A stretch of DNA of 64,000 bases from NCBI RefSeq assembly GCF_004343305.1, contig NZ_SMAF01000001.1:124001-188000 (forward strand), given 5' to 3'. Positions 54,958 to 64,000 of this stretch are shown here, one piece after another (positions within the stretch are counted from its first letter, which is position 1; each line of letters begins with the position of its first letter). Origin of the DNA: Pseudofulvimonas gallinarii (GTDB lineage: Bacteria > Pseudomonadota > Gammaproteobacteria > Xanthomonadales > UBA2363). Made by a program: the position numbers and the translations under genes. The notes under the pieces were generated by a model that saw nothing but the letters and a program-made list of their open reading frames with translations, did no database searches and was not told where the DNA came from.

Positions 54958-55986
54958 GTGTTCTACGACCTGATCCGACCGCTGCTGTTCCGCATGGATG
55001 CCGAACGCGCACATCACGCCACGCTGCGCCTGCTGGCGCTTGGCCACAAGCTGGGCATGGTGCGGCAGAACGTTGCCGCCCTGCCGACACGGGCCATGGG
55101 CCTGGAATTCGCCAACCCGGTCGGCCTGGCCGCGGGACTGGACAAGAACGGCGCCTGCATCGACGCGCTGGCCGCGCTCGGCTTCGGCGCCATCGAGGTC
55201 GGTACGGTCACGCCGCGTCCGCAGCCCGGCAATCCGAAGCCGCGCATGTTCCGGTTGCCCGAACACCAGGCCGTCATCAATCGCCTGGGCTTCAACAACG
55301 ACGGCGTCGAGGCACTGCTGGCCAACGTCGAGCGCGCGCGCTGGCGCGGTGTCCTCGGCATCAACATCGGCCGCAACAAGGACACGCCGAACGAGCGCGC
55401 GGTGGGCGACTACCTGCACTGCCTGGAGCGGGTGTTTCCCCTGGCCAGCTACGTCACCGTCAACATATCCTCGCCCAACACCCAGGGCCTGCGGGACTTG
55501 CAGGAAGAAGAGCTGCTCAAGCGTTTTGTCGGCGGCCTGCGCGAGCGTCAGGAGCAGCTCTCCGGCCAGCACGGCCGCTACGTGCCGATGCTGATCAAGA
55601 TTGCCCCGGACCTGGACGAGCCGGCGCTCGACGGGATGGCGGCGGTCATGCTCGAAGCCCGGGTCGACGGCCTGATCTGCACCAATACAACCATCGCGCG
55701 CGATGCCGTCGCCGGACATCGCCATGGCAGTGAAACCGGTGGCCTGTCCGGACGCCCGCTGATGAAGCCGGCGACCAGCGTGCTGCGTGGACTGCGCGAC
55801 CGGATGGGTCCGGAGGTGACGCTCATCGGCGTCGGCGGCATCTGCAGTGGCCGCGACGCGGTGGCGAAGATCCAGGCCGGCGCCGATCTCGTGCAGTGCT
55901 ACAGCGGGCTGGTCTATCGCGGACCCCGGCTGGTCGCCGAATGCGTCGAGGCGATCGCTGCAAAACGTGCGCCCCGTCACCCTTGA
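54958..55986 (+). CDS. pyrD: dihydroorotate dehydrogenase (quinone), class 2
   Basis: A 342-residue membrane-attached flavoprotein that oxidises dihydroorotate to orotate in pyrimidine synthesis. The N-terminal helix extension ([19 protein letters not shown]) marks class 2. FMN and substrate motifs include [37 protein letters not shown], and [15 protein letters not shown]. It starts with GTG at 54958. It is followed by murB after 84 nt. Confidence 0.95.
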   Translation: MFYDLIRPLLFRMDAERAHHATLRLLALGHKLGMVRQNVAALPTRAMGLEFANPVGLAAGLDKNGACIDALAALGFGAIEVGTVTPRPQPGNPKPRMFRLPEHQAVINRLGFNNDGVEALLANVERARWRGVLGINIGRNKDTPNERAVGDYLHCLERVFPLASYVTVNISSPNTQGLRDLQEEELLKRFVGGLRERQEQLSGQHGRYVPMLIKIAPDLDEPALDGMAAVMLEARVDGLICTNTTIARDAVAGHRHGSETGGLSGRPLMKPATSVLRGLRDRMGPEVTLIGVGGICSGRDAVAKIQAGADLVQCYSGLVYRGPRLVAECVEAIAAKRAPRHP

Positions 55987-56070
55987 AAGCCGGCATCGAC
56001 AAGCAGCGCTTTTGCTGGCAGCTTGTCTGACGTTCCAGCCGGCATACCGACCGGCACAGGGGGAACATGA

Positions 56071-57102
56071 ATGACTCTGGATCTGCAGGTCGGCGTACCG
56101 CTGCGCGCCCTCAACACCTTCGGCGTCGACGTGGAAACGATGATGATGGCGCAGATCGATGCCATCGAGGACCTGCCTGAACTGTTCACGGCGATCGACG
56201 AGATCGGCCTGTCCTGGCTGCCGCTGGGCGAAGGCAGCAACGTGCTGTTCGTCGAGGACTACGACGGCATCGTCGTGCGGGCGAACCTGAAAGGCACCGA
56301 TTGGCAGGGCGATCACGACGGCCTTGCGCGTGTCCGCGTCGGCGCCGCCGAGAACTGGCACCGGCTGGTCGAGTGGACCCTGGACAACGGCATGCGCGGG
56401 CTGGAGAACCTGGCCCTGATTCCGGGCAGCGTCGGCGCCGCACCGGTCCAGAACATCGGCGCCTACGGCGTTGAACTTGATCGATTCATCGCCTTCGTCG
56501 AAGCCTATGACACCCGCGAACGTCGCCTGGTGCGGCTGCCGGCATCAGAGTGCGGCTTCGGCTATCGCGAGTCGCGCTTCAAGCGCGAGCCGGAGCGCTG
56601 GCTGGTCGCCGCGGTCGAGTTCGATCTGCCGCGCGACGCCCCGACCGTGACCGCCTACGCCGGCGTCCGCGAGGAAATCGCCGCGCAGGGCACCGATGGC
56701 ACCGATCCACGGGCGGTATTCGATGCCATCTGCGCCCTGCGCCGGCGCAAGCTGCCCGACCCGGCGCAGATCGGCAATGCCGGAAGTTTCTTCAAGAACC
56801 CTGTGGTGCCCGGGTTGCAGTACGCCCAGCTGCGCGATGCCTTCCCGGACCTGCCCGCCTGGCCGCAGGACGGCGGCGACCAGGTCAAGCTCAGCGCCGC
56901 CTGGCTGATCGAGCAGGCCGGCATGAAAGGCCATCGACTGGGCGATGCCGGCATCAGCGAGCGGCACGCCCTTGTTGTCGTGAATCATGGCCGCGCCAGC
57001 GGCAGGGAACTGTGGGCGCTCGCGCAGCAGGTGCGCAATGCGGTGGAAGCGCGCTTCGGTGTCCGACTCGAACCCGAGCCGAGGGTCATCGCCGCGCGCT
57101 GA
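56071..57102 (+). CDS. murB: UDP-N-acetylenolpyruvoylglucosamine reductase
   Basis: A 343-residue FAD enzyme that reduces the enolpyruvyl group to make UDP-N-acetylmuramic acid. FAD-binding features are WLPLGEGSNVLFVED and LIPGSVGAAPVQNIGAYG. The active-site block is IGNAGSFFKNP, in which the Ser acts as proton donor, and a C-terminal domain is present, which fits type I MurB. A strong AGGGGGAA precedes the ATG. The gap of 177 nt to the next gene holds a possible small gene. Confidence 0.96.
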   Translation: MTLDLQVGVPLRALNTFGVDVETMMMAQIDAIEDLPELFTAIDEIGLSWLPLGEGSNVLFVEDYDGIVVRANLKGTDWQGDHDGLARVRVGAAENWHRLVEWTLDNGMRGLENLALIPGSVGAAPVQNIGAYGVELDRFIAFVEAYDTRERRLVRLPASECGFGYRESRFKREPERWLVAAVEFDLPRDAPTVTAYAGVREEIAAQGTDGTDPRAVFDAICALRRRKLPDPAQIGNAGSFFKNPVVPGLQYAQLRDAFPDLPAWPQDGGDQVKLSAAWLIEQAGMKGHRLGDAGISERHALVVVNHGRASGRELWALAQQVRNAVEARFGVRLEPEPRVIAAR

Positions 57103-57200
57103 CGAGAGGGTGCGGGACGTGTTGTCGATCTGCGGCATTGCTCGCAGATTTGCGGCCCGCCACTGCGCTATCGTCATCCGTCCGACAAGGGGAGTCCTCC

Positions 57201-57293
57201 ATGGCCGAGACCATCGCCACCCTGCCCGGCTGCCACCCGGCACCATCCGACCATCCAGGGACCAGCCGGAGGCGCCGCCATGAGCCGACCTGA
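57201..57293 (+). CDS. possible 30-residue leader peptide ahead of the DUF1800 gene
   Basis: A short frame (MAETIATLPGCHPAPSDH, then TSRRRRHEPT) starts with ATG 7 nt after a strong GGGGAG and ends 14 nt into the DUF1800 gene. The DUF1800 start at 57280 has its own GGAGG. The overlap could couple translation, or this could be a spurious frame in GC-rich DNA. Nothing is known of such a peptide. Confidence 0.3.
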   Translation: MAETIATLPGCHPAPSDHPGTSRRRRHEPT

Positions 57294-59073
57294 TTCCGCG
57301 CTGCTCGACCTGGCCCGGCGCCGGCTGCTCGGCGTCCTGCCCGGCCTGTTTTCCGACCCTACGCCGCCGCCGATGCGACGTCCCGGCAAGCCACCGGTGT
57401 ACGCGGAGGCGGAACAGGACCCGGATCTGCAACCGGCCGCGGTCACGACGCCGCCGGCGCTGGTGCGCTGGCTCAATCGCGCCACGTTCGGCACCACGCC
57501 CGCCTTGCTGGCCGAGGTCAACGGACTGGGCGGGAACGACGATGCCCGCTGGCAGGCCTGGGTGGACCAGCAGCTCAATCCGGCTGCCATCAACGATCCC
57601 CAGGTCGATGCCCGGCTGACGGCGGCGAGCCATCCGACGCTGTTCAAGTCACTGAGCGAACTGTGGACGCAACACCATGCCGTGACGACGGACTATGGCG
57701 TGCGCATGCGCCCGATCACCGAAAGCGAATGCGCCAAGGTCGTGCGCGCCGTCTACAGCCGGCGGCAGCTCTACGAAGTCGTGGTCGATTTCTGGCACGA
57801 CCACTTCAGCACCTTCGGCTGGCACTACGACGGCGGGCCGGTGTTCCCGCATTACGACCGCGACATCATCCGTGCCCACGCTCTGGGCAACTTCCGGGCA
57901 ATGCTCGGCGGTGTCACCCGCGCGACGACGATGATGTACTTCCTCGACCTGCGTTCGAACCGTCGCGACGGGCCGAACGAGAACTACGCGCGCGAGCTGG
58001 TGGAGCTGCACACGCTGGGCGCCGAGAACTATGCCGGCGTGCTGCGTCCGGATGATCCGTCGCTGCCCAGCGGACAGGCCAATGACGGTGTCAACGTGCG
58101 ACTGAAGTACGTGGACGAGGATGTCTACAGCGCCACGCGCGCCTTCACCGGCTGGACCATACGCGATGGACACTGGCAGTTCCCCGCGGAAAACGACGGC
58201 CAGTTCACCTTCAGGCCGGGCTGGCACGACAACTACAGCAAGTGGTTTCTCAACCGCTTCATCCAGAGCTACAAGGGCGACGACGACGGCGAGATCGTGC
58301 TGAACACGCTGGCCGCGCACCCCGGCACGGCCACGCATGTATGCCGCAAGCTGTGCCGCCGGCTGGTTGGCGACAATCCCCCGGAAAGCCTGGTACAGAG
58401 CGCGGCACAGGTCTTCGGACAGCACTGGCAGGCGGCCGACCAGATCGCCCGCGTGATCCGGCACATCCTGCTGTCCAGCACCTTCAAGGCGGCGTTCAAC
58501 CAGAAGATGGCGCGGCCGTTCACCATCGCCATGGCCGCGTTGCGCGGCCTGCAGGCGGACTACACGCCGGTGTGGGACAACACCAGCAACTGGACGACGA
58601 CCGAAGAGTTCATCTCGCACCTGCGCGCGACCGGGCATGGACCGTTCTACTGGCCGGCGCCGAACGGCTACCCCGACCGCCAGGAGGCATGGTCGAGTTC
58701 CGGCGCGCTGGCGATGACCTGGAAGCTGCTGGCGCACTTCACGACCATGCGCCAGGTACGCGGCGACAACCAGTCGCCGCTGGTCGCCGATATCGTGGCG
58801 CAGACCATGACCGCACTGCCCAATGCCGCCCAGCGGACGGCGGGCGGCATCATCGATTACTGGCTCGGGCGCCTGTACGGATTCCAGCCGGAACCGGCGC
58901 GACGCGCCCAGCTCGTCGATTTCCTTCGCCAGAACGCGGCGGCCGATGCGCCGCTGGACATCACCACGGATGCCTGGGCGAACGCGAACAACCCGAGCGC
59001 GTTCTACACGCAGTCACGCCTGCGCTACGCGGTCGCGCTGATCCTGTGCGCGCCCGACTACTTCCGCCGCTGA
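57280..59073 (+). CDS. DUF1800 domain protein
   Basis: A 597-residue protein of the DUF1800 family, recognised from LVRWLNRATFGTTPALLAEV, the VDFWHDHFSTF core, and the NYARELVELHTLGAENYAG motif. No signal peptide is clear at its start; the first 40 residues are basic and Pro-rich. In many bacteria DUF1800 and DUF1501 genes occur side by side, and here DUF1501 follows after 10 nt. The activity is unknown, though the pair is thought to act on exported polymers or in the envelope. Confidence 0.85.
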   Translation: MSRPDSALLDLARRRLLGVLPGLFSDPTPPPMRRPGKPPVYAEAEQDPDLQPAAVTTPPALVRWLNRATFGTTPALLAEVNGLGGNDDARWQAWVDQQLNPAAINDPQVDARLTAASHPTLFKSLSELWTQHHAVTTDYGVRMRPITESECAKVVRAVYSRRQLYEVVVDFWHDHFSTFGWHYDGGPVFPHYDRDIIRAHALGNFRAMLGGVTRATTMMYFLDLRSNRRDGPNENYARELVELHTLGAENYAGVLRPDDPSLPSGQANDGVNVRLKYVDEDVYSATRAFTGWTIRDGHWQFPAENDGQFTFRPGWHDNYSKWFLNRFIQSYKGDDDGEIVLNTLAAHPGTATHVCRKLCRRLVGDNPPESLVQSAAQVFGQHWQAADQIARVIRHILLSSTFKAAFNQKMARPFTIAMAALRGLQADYTPVWDNTSNWTTTEEFISHLRATGHGPFYWPAPNGYPDRQEAWSSSGALAMTWKLLAHFTTMRQVRGDNQSPLVADIVAQTMTALPNAAQRTAGGIIDYWLGRLYGFQPEPARRAQLVDFLRQNAAADAPLDITTDAWANANNPSAFYTQSRLRYAVALILCAPDYFRR

Positions 59074-59083
59074 GGAGCGCGAC

Positions 59084-60454
59084 ATGAGCATGAATCGACG
59101 CGATTTCCTGCGCACCAGCTCGCTGGCGACCCTCGCCGTCGGCGCCGGCGCGCGCACCCGCGTGGCACTCGGCAATCCCGATGCGGCGACCAGCGATGTA
59201 CTGGTGTTCGTGTACTTGCGCGGTGGCATTGATGGCCTGAGCCTGGTGGCACCGGTCGCCGGCGAGCTCCGCACGCAATACGAACAGGCGCGCAGCGCAA
59301 CCCGCATTCCGGCCACCGGCGCGAACGCCGCGCTGCCGCTTGGCAGCAGCGGCTGGGGCCTGCATCCGCGTGCCAGCGGACTGCACGGCCTCTTCCAGGC
59401 CAGCCGGCTCGCCGTCGTGCATGCGGTCGGCATGCTGCACGAGCCGGTCACGCGCAGCCATTTCGAGGCCCAGGCCTTCATGGAATTCGGCCTCAACGGA
59501 CAGGCCGGTACGCAGGGCTGGTTGACCCGCCACCTGATCAGCGGTGGGCTGCCGGCCAATGTCTCCATTCCCTCGGTGAGCGCCGGTGCGATCACGGCGA
59601 CCAGCCTGCTGGCCAGCACCGAGACGATCACCATGGCGAACCTGCAACAGTTCCGCCTGAATACCGGCCCCTGGAACTGGAACCACAGCACGCAGGGCAC
59701 GCCGGCGGGCGCACTCGGCTTCGCGGAAGTGCTGCCGCAGCTCTGGCAGGGCAGCGACATCCTGGAGCGCAAGGGACAGCAGGCTCACGATGCGCTGGCG
59801 ATCATCCGGCCGATCGCTGGTGAAACGTATACACCCGGCAACGGCGCACAATATCCGAGCGGCACGCTCGGCGACCAGCTGCAGATGCTGGCCAACCTGA
59901 TCAAGCGCCAGGAACTCGGCCTGCGCGTGGCGACGGTGGATGTCGGCGGCTGGGACACCCACAACGGCCAGGGCAATCCGACGCAGAGCTACGATTACTT
60001 CGGCAACCAGGTGGAACCACTATCGCGCGCACTCACCGCGTTCTACACCGATCTGAACGGCAGCGGCGCCGGCAATCATGCCGGGCGCGTCAGCGTGGTC
60101 GTGATGAGCGAGTTCGGTCGCCGCGTGCTCGAGAACGACGCCGGTGGCACCGACCACGGCTACGGCAACGTCGCACTGGTCATGGGCGGCACCGTCAACG
60201 GGGGCGTCTACGGCACGTTCCCCGGCCTCGGCACCAACCAGCTGTTCGAGCGCGCCGATGTCGGCGTGACCACGGACTACCGGCAGATCCTCAGCGAATG
60301 CCTCCTGCGCCGCCTGGGCAATCCCTATCTCGGACACGTTTTCCCCGGCCTGAACAGCTACACGCCACTCGGGCTGTTCAGCGATGCCACTGGACTGGCC
60401 CCGAACTGGGGCGGCTTCGACCACCTTTTCGACAACGGCTTCGAAGCGGCCTGA
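59084..60454 (+). CDS. DUF1501 domain protein with a Tat signal
   Basis: A 456-residue exported protein. The N-terminus NRRDFLRTSSLATLAVGAGA is a twin-arginine signal, so the protein crosses the inner membrane folded. DUF1501 features are VFVYLRGGIDGLSLVAPV, FMEFGLNGQAGTQGWLTR, and MSEFGRRVLENDAGGTDHG, which resemble alkaline-phosphatase-superfamily metal sites. The tail ends HLFDNGFEAA, much like the beta-helix tails in this window. It follows DUF1800 with ATG 10 nt after the stop. Confidence 0.87.
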   Translation: MSMNRRDFLRTSSLATLAVGAGARTRVALGNPDAATSDVLVFVYLRGGIDGLSLVAPVAGELRTQYEQARSATRIPATGANAALPLGSSGWGLHPRASGLHGLFQASRLAVVHAVGMLHEPVTRSHFEAQAFMEFGLNGQAGTQGWLTRHLISGGLPANVSIPSVSAGAITATSLLASTETITMANLQQFRLNTGPWNWNHSTQGTPAGALGFAEVLPQLWQGSDILERKGQQAHDALAIIRPIAGETYTPGNGAQYPSGTLGDQLQMLANLIKRQELGLRVATVDVGGWDTHNGQGNPTQSYDYFGNQVEPLSRALTAFYTDLNGSGAGNHAGRVSVVVMSEFGRRVLENDAGGTDHGYGNVALVMGGTVNGGVYGTFPGLGTNQLFERADVGVTTDYRQILSECLLRRLGNPYLGHVFPGLNSYTPLGLFSDATGLAPNWGGFDHLFDNGFEAA

Positions 60455-60565
60455 GCCCGGCAGACGCAGGCCCGCGGCGCGACATGGCGTTTGCCGGACG
60501 AGGGGCCGGGCGCGGTCCAGCGCGTGAGCGCGGCACGCGCGGGATCACGCGCATTGCCGCGCGCA

Positions 60566-60594
60566 TTGACGTTGGCGCCGGCGCTGCTTACCAT
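60566..60594 (+). promoter_or_regulatory. strong sigma70-type promoter of tRNA-Pro
   Basis: TTGACG (60566-60571), a 17-bp spacer, and TACCAT (60589-60594) stand 16 nt before the tRNA. Spacing is optimal and five of six -35 bases match the consensus. Confidence 0.75.
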
Positions 60595-60609
60595 GCGTCG
60601 GCTGATCGT

Positions 60610-60686
60610 CGGGGTATAGCTCAGCCTGGTAGAGCGCCAGCTTTGGGAGCTGGATGTCGAGAGTTCGAATCCCTCTGCCCCGACCA
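60610..60686 (+). tRNA. tRNA-Pro (anticodon TGG)
   Basis: The acceptor CGGGGTA pairs with TGCCCCG, the loop is TTTGGGA with TGG, the T-arm GAGTTCGAATC is present, and the CCA end is encoded. It is first in a block of five tRNAs. Confidence 0.95.
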
Positions 60687-60772
60687 CTTTCTTCCGCGCC
60701 TCCGCGCACATCCGTCGCCGCAGGCGCGACGCGAACCCTTCCGATTGCGTCGTTGTATTCTCCCGGCCGTAC

Positions 60773-60849
60773 GCGCCCGTAGCTCAACAGGATAGAGCAC
60801 CGGCCTTCTAAGCCGGTGGTTGCAGGTTCGATTCCTGCCGGGCGCGCCA
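60773..60849 (+). tRNA. tRNA-Arg (anticodon TCT)
   Basis: The acceptor GCGCCCG pairs with CGGGCGC, the anticodon loop is CTTCTAA with TCT, the T-arm GGTTCGATTCC is present, and the CCA is encoded. A TATTCT at 60756-60761 could be the -10 of its own promoter, but the -35 is poor. Confidence 0.95.
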
Positions 60850-60888
60850 TCCACTTCGGACTACTGGCATTCCGCCGGCTGTGTGCAC

Positions 60889-60894
60889 TAGAAT
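60889..60894 (+). promoter_or_regulatory. -10 element before tRNA-His
   Basis: TAGAAT lies 13 nt before the tRNA, in a 57-nt spacer. The -35 is weak, so the call rests mainly on position and the five of six match. Confidence 0.45.
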
Positions 60895-60906
60895 GCGCGC
60901 CCCAGC

Positions 60907-60984
<78 letters not shown>

Positions 60985-61075
60985 CCTCGTTTGATGGCGT
61001 CGTCCGCTTCTGTCGACCACTCTGGCATCTCGACACGGACATCCAAAGACGCTGGATCGAGTGTGGTTCCGAGGC

Positions 61076-61104
61076 TTGCCAAGCCCGGAACAAGGCGGCA
61101 CAAT
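61076..61104 (+). promoter_or_regulatory. sigma70-type promoter of tRNA-Lys
   Basis: TTGCCA (61076-61081), a 17-bp spacer, and CACAAT (61099-61104) end 22 nt before tRNA-Lys. The match is good in both boxes. tRNA-Leu, 44 nt after tRNA-Lys, is probably cotranscribed. Confidence 0.65.
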
Positions 61105-61126
61105 TCCGCCTCTGCGCGTCATCGGC

Positions 61127-61201
61127 GGGCTGTTAGCTCAATGGTAGAGCAGCTGACTCTTAATCAGTAGGTTCGGGGTTCGAGTCCCTGACAGCCCACC
61201 A
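61127..61201 (+). tRNA. tRNA-Lys (anticodon CTT)
   Basis: The acceptor GGGCTGT pairs with ACAGCCC, the anticodon loop is CTCTTAA with CTT, the T-arm GGTTCGAGTCC is present, and the CCA is encoded. Confidence 0.95.
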
Positions 61202-61245
61202 ACCCAACCCGATTGCTCGCGCAATGTTCCAGAACGATGGCGCGG

Positions 61246-61330
61246 GCGAGAGTGGCGGAACTGGTAGACGCGCTGGATTTAGGTTCCAGTGGGGCAACCC
61301 GTGAGAGTTCGAGTCTCTCCTTTCGCACCA
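61246..61330 (+). tRNA. tRNA-Leu (anticodon TAG)
   Basis: A class II tRNA with acceptor GCGAGAG, the anticodon loop ATTTAGG with TAG, the variable arm TGGGGCAACCCG, and the CCA end. It lies 74 nt before tig. Confidence 0.95.
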
Positions 61331-61404
61331 CACCGCTGATCGTCGACTCCCCATTGTGACGCAGGCCATGAAGGCCGGCGCACGATTTCCTTGCAGGACC
61401 ACCC

Positions 61405-62724
61405 ATGCAGATTTCACTGGAAAACACCGGCACGTTCGAGCGCAAGCTCACCGTCACCCTTCCCTCCTCGCGCCTGGACGACGTCGTCCGCAGCCGCCTG
61501 CAGGATCTCAGCCGTGAAGTGCGTCTGAAGGGTTTCCGCCCCGGCAAAGTGCCGATGTCGGTGATCCAGAAGCGCTACGGCAACCAGGTGCGCGAGGAAG
61601 CCCTGGGTGAGCTGATCCGTGACAGCTTCGGCGAAGCGCTGCGCCAGGAAAACCTGCGCCCGGCGATGTCGCCGCGCATCACGCCGGTCGGCGACATCGG
61701 CGGCGAGCAGTTCGCCTATACCGCCGAATTCGAGGTGCTGCCGGAACTGGCCACGATCGATGTCAGCGGCCTCAGCATTGAACGCGTGCAGTCCAACGTC
61801 GAAGACGCCGACATCGATCGCATGATCGAAACCCTGCGCCTGCAGCGCCGCACATGGAATCCGGTCGAGCGTGGCGCCGGCAATGGCGACATGGTGCTGT
61901 TCGAGCATCACGCACAGGCCGGTGACGCACGCTTTCCGGTCGAGGGCAACGAGCGCGCCGGCACGATCCTGGGCTCCGGCGCCATGCTGCCGGCTTTCGA
62001 AACCGAACTGGCGGGACTGCAGGTCGGCGACGAGAAGACTTTCAAGGTCGAGTTCCCGGCCGACTGGCGTAACAACCCGGAACTGGCCGGCAAGACCGCT
62101 GATGTCACCGTCAAGGTGACCAAGGTGCACGAGTCGCGTGTTCCCGAGGTCGATGCCGATTTCATCAAGAGCTTCGGCATCGCCGACGGCAGCGTCGAGC
62201 AGTTCCGTTCCGACGTTCGCGCCAACCTGCAGCGCGAGCTGAACTCGGCCATCGCCGGTCGCCTGAAGCAGTCGGTCATCGACAAGCTGCTGGCGGCCTA
62301 TCCGGATCTCGAAGTGCCCAAGGGCATGGTGTCAATGGAAGCCGCCGCGCTGCACGCCGACGCCCAGCGCACTTTCGCGCAGGCGCAGCAGGCCGGCCGC
62401 CAGCTGCCGCCGGTGCCGGCCGTGGAAGCGTTCGAGGAAACGGCGCTGCGCCGCGTCCGTGCCGCCGTCCTCATCGGTGCGATCGCGCAGCAGAACGACA
62501 TCCGCCTGGAAGAGTCCCGCCTGCGCGAAGCGCTGGCGACGATCGCCTCGACCTACGAGGACCCGGAAGAGGTCATCCAGCTGTACTACAGCAACCAGCA
62601 GCTCATGGGCGGCCTGCAGCAGCGCGTCATGGAAGACCAGGTCGCCGAGTGGGTGGCGGAAAAGGCCAAGGTCGAAGTGCGCGAGATTCCGTTCACCGAG
62701 GTCATGAATCCGCAGACCGCCTGA
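61405..62724 (+). CDS. tig: trigger factor
   Basis: A 439-residue ribosome-bound chaperone and peptidyl-prolyl isomerase. The ribosome-docking signature is VRLKGFRPGKVPMSVIQKRYG, the FKBP-like domain starts near residue 160 with GDMVLFEHHA, and the rest forms the helical cradle. It precedes clpP as in most bacteria. A tRNA block upstream is usual in Xanthomonads. Confidence 0.96.
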   Translation: MQISLENTGTFERKLTVTLPSSRLDDVVRSRLQDLSREVRLKGFRPGKVPMSVIQKRYGNQVREEALGELIRDSFGEALRQENLRPAMSPRITPVGDIGGEQFAYTAEFEVLPELATIDVSGLSIERVQSNVEDADIDRMIETLRLQRRTWNPVERGAGNGDMVLFEHHAQAGDARFPVEGNERAGTILGSGAMLPAFETELAGLQVGDEKTFKVEFPADWRNNPELAGKTADVTVKVTKVHESRVPEVDADFIKSFGIADGSVEQFRSDVRANLQRELNSAIAGRLKQSVIDKLLAAYPDLEVPKGMVSMEAAALHADAQRTFAQAQQAGRQLPPVPAVEAFEETALRRVRAAVLIGAIAQQNDIRLEESRLREALATIASTYEDPEEVIQLYYSNQQLMGGLQQRVMEDQVAEWVAEKAKVEVREIPFTEVMNPQTA

Positions 62725-62746
62725 CGGCGGGCCGGTAGCGGTTCAG

Positions 62747-62774
62747 GACGACGCGGCCCACGGGCCGCGTCGTC
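62747..62774 (+). terminator. hairpin terminator after tig
   Basis: GACGACGCGGCCC and GGGCCGCGTCGTC are perfect 13-bp arms with two bases between. The very stable GC stem is followed by GTTTCC, a weak U-run. It would separate tig from clpP, which then needs its own promoter in the next 100 bp. Confidence 0.6.
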
Positions 62775-62879
62775 GTTTCCGGAACCACCCTGCCCGGCGC
62801 AAACCCGAACGCCTTGTGCGCGGCGACCCGCGCCCCCATCTGATCTGGCATGCTGTAGGCCTGAATCCGGAGACTCCCG

Positions 62880-63512
62880 ATGTACCCACCGTCCTTCAAT
62901 CCCCAGAACCTGAACCTGGTTCCGGTCGTCGTCGAACAGACCTCGCGTGGAGAGCGCGCCTATGACATCTACTCGCGCCTGCTGAAGGAACGCGTGGTGT
63001 TCATGGTCGGTCCGGTGGACGACTACATGGCCAACGTGGTCGTTGCCCAGTTGCTGTTCCTCGAGTCGGAGAATCCGGACAAGGACATCTCGCTGTACAT
63101 CAACTCGCCCGGCGGTTCGGTGAGCGCCGGCCTGGCGATCTATGACACCATGCAGTTCCTGAAGCCGGACGTCAGCACCATGTGCATTGGCCAGGCCGCG
63201 AGCATGGGCGCGCTGCTGCTCACCGCCGGTGCCAAGGGCAAGCGCTATTCACTGCCGCATTCGCGGATCATGATCCACCAGCCGTGGGCGGGGGGCATTT
63301 CCGGCCAGGCGACGGACATCTCGATCCACGCCAAGGAAATCCTCGACACCCGCGAGCGACTGAACCGCATCCTTGCCAAGCACACCGGCCAGGACGTGGA
63401 AACCATCGCCCGCGACACCGAGCGCGACAACTTCATGGCTGCGGACGTGGCGAAGAAGTACGGCCTTATCGACGAGGTGCTGGAGCGCCGCGCCGACGTC
63501 GCCGCGAGCTGA
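62880..63512 (+). CDS. clpP: ATP-dependent Clp protease proteolytic subunit
   Basis: A 210-residue serine protease that forms the double-heptamer chamber used by ClpA and ClpX. The active-site serine is in [11 protein letters not shown], the histidine in [11 protein letters not shown], and the aspartate in DTERDNF. A propeptide of about 10-15 residues precedes the mature start. The unfoldase gene clpX usually follows; here a CoA-binding gene follows and the window ends soon after. Confidence 0.96.
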   Translation: MYPPSFNPQNLNLVPVVVEQTSRGERAYDIYSRLLKERVVFMVGPVDDYMANVVVAQLLFLESENPDKDISLYINSPGGSVSAGLAIYDTMQFLKPDVSTMCIGQAASMGALLLTAGAKGKRYSLPHSRIMIHQPWAGGISGQATDISIHAKEILDTRERLNRILAKHTGQDVETIARDTERDNFMAADVAKKYGLIDEVLERRADVAAS

Positions 63513-63519
63513 TACAGGG

Positions 63520-63966
63520 ATGTCCACTTCACCGGGTCGCCTGATCGAGGACGACGCAGCACTGAAGGCGCTGCTCGACGGCACCCGGCGCATTGCCGTG
63601 CTGGGCATCAAGACCGAAGCCCAGCACGACCAGCCGGCGTTCTACGTGCCGGCTTACATGGCCGACGCCGGCTTCGACATGGTTCCCGTGCCGGTCTATT
63701 ACCCGGAGGTGCGCGAGATCCTCGGCCGGCCGGTCGTGCGCTCGTTGCGTGCCATCGAAGGCCCGGTGGACCTGGTCAACGTCTTTCGGCGTCCGTCCGA
63801 CCTGCCGGCGCATCTGGATGACCTGATCGCCCTCGCCCCCCGCGCCGTCTGGCTGCAGAGCGGCATCCGCGACGACGCATTCGCCGCCGCCCTGGTTGCC
63901 TCCGGGATCGACGTGGTGCAGGATCGCTGCCTCATGGTCGAGCACCGGCGCCTGCGCACCCGCTGA
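63520..63966 (+). CDS. CoA-binding (YccU-like) domain protein
   Basis: A 148-residue Rossmann-like CoA-binding domain protein. Motifs are [34 protein letters not shown] and the nucleotide-associated [13 protein letters not shown]. It lies 8 nt after clpP and its ATG has AGGGA just upstream, so it is cotranscribed. Proteins of this group bind CoA but have no assigned reaction. Confidence 0.85.
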   Translation: MSTSPGRLIEDDAALKALLDGTRRIAVLGIKTEAQHDQPAFYVPAYMADAGFDMVPVPVYYPEVREILGRPVVRSLRAIEGPVDLVNVFRRPSDLPAHLDDLIALAPRAVWLQSGIRDDAFAAALVASGIDVVQDRCLMVEHRRLRTR

Positions 63967-64000
63967 TCGCCACCTGGGAACTCAATCCTCCGGCGGCGGC

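Noticed and set aside
53378-55090. 570-residue minus-strand frame opposite the aldehyde dehydrogenase
   Set aside because: Antisense shadow; the plus strand carries the intact catalytic Cys and Glu.

Overview
The window is a chromosomal segment of a GC-rich gammaproteobacterium, most likely order Lysobacterales (Xanthomonadales). The inference rests on high-GC codon use, Xanthomonas-like gene neighbourhoods (exbB-exbD-msbA-lpxK-kdsB-PTP-uvrC-pgsA; kdkA beside a family 9 glycosyltransferase; a tRNA block before tig-clpP), a type B ribosomal protein L36, and a candidate C-rich-loop small RNA resembling sX13 of Xanthomonas. Several blocks also match enterobacterial order (dnaX-ybaB-recR; nudJ-mnmA-hflD; uvrC-pgsA-tRNA-Gly-tRNA-Cys). 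I see no insertion sequence, phage, integrase or CRISPR array.

Layout. 1-4.1 kb: the 5' end of bacterioferritin, divergent from a three-gene ferric iron ABC importer. 4.2-10.4 kb: L36, a small BamE-like secreted protein, the agmatine-to-putrescine pair aguA-aguB, and a TraB/DUF349 gene pair. 10.4-16.2 kb: a methyltransferase, a candidate small RNA, rlmKL with a small hydrolase, then ampD-like, tesB and a lipoprotein chained by stop/start overlaps. 16.3-24.9 kb: clpA and clpS, nudJ-mnmA-hflD, a HIT protein, recR-ybaB-dnaX, tRNA-Ser and the 4.5S SRP RNA.

25.1-33.8 kb is the unusual part. Three tandem paralogous secreted right-handed beta-helix proteins share a C-terminal tail ending near IFADGF and lie downstream of a membrane-anchored winged-helix/TPR regulator. 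The 340 bp between the regulator and the paralogues holds two arrays, each of three CTGAT repeats spaced exactly 11 bp. That is the geometry OmpR/ToxR-type winged helices bind, so I propose a self-contained one-component regulon.

33.9-51.3 kb: an MBL hydrolase, kdkA and a GT9 transferase, a 7TMR-DISM diguanylate cyclase, a urocanase operon, two tRNAs, and a long leftward run of envelope and DNA-repair genes (pgsA, uvrC, a phosphatase, kdsB, lpxK, msbA, exbD, exbB) followed by comEC. 51.4-60.5 kb: an M14 peptidase, ExoD, an aldehyde dehydrogenase, pyrD, murB, and a DUF1800/DUF1501 pair. 60.6-64 kb: five tRNAs (Pro, Arg, His, Lys, Leu), several with visible promoters, then tig, clpP and a CoA-binding protein.
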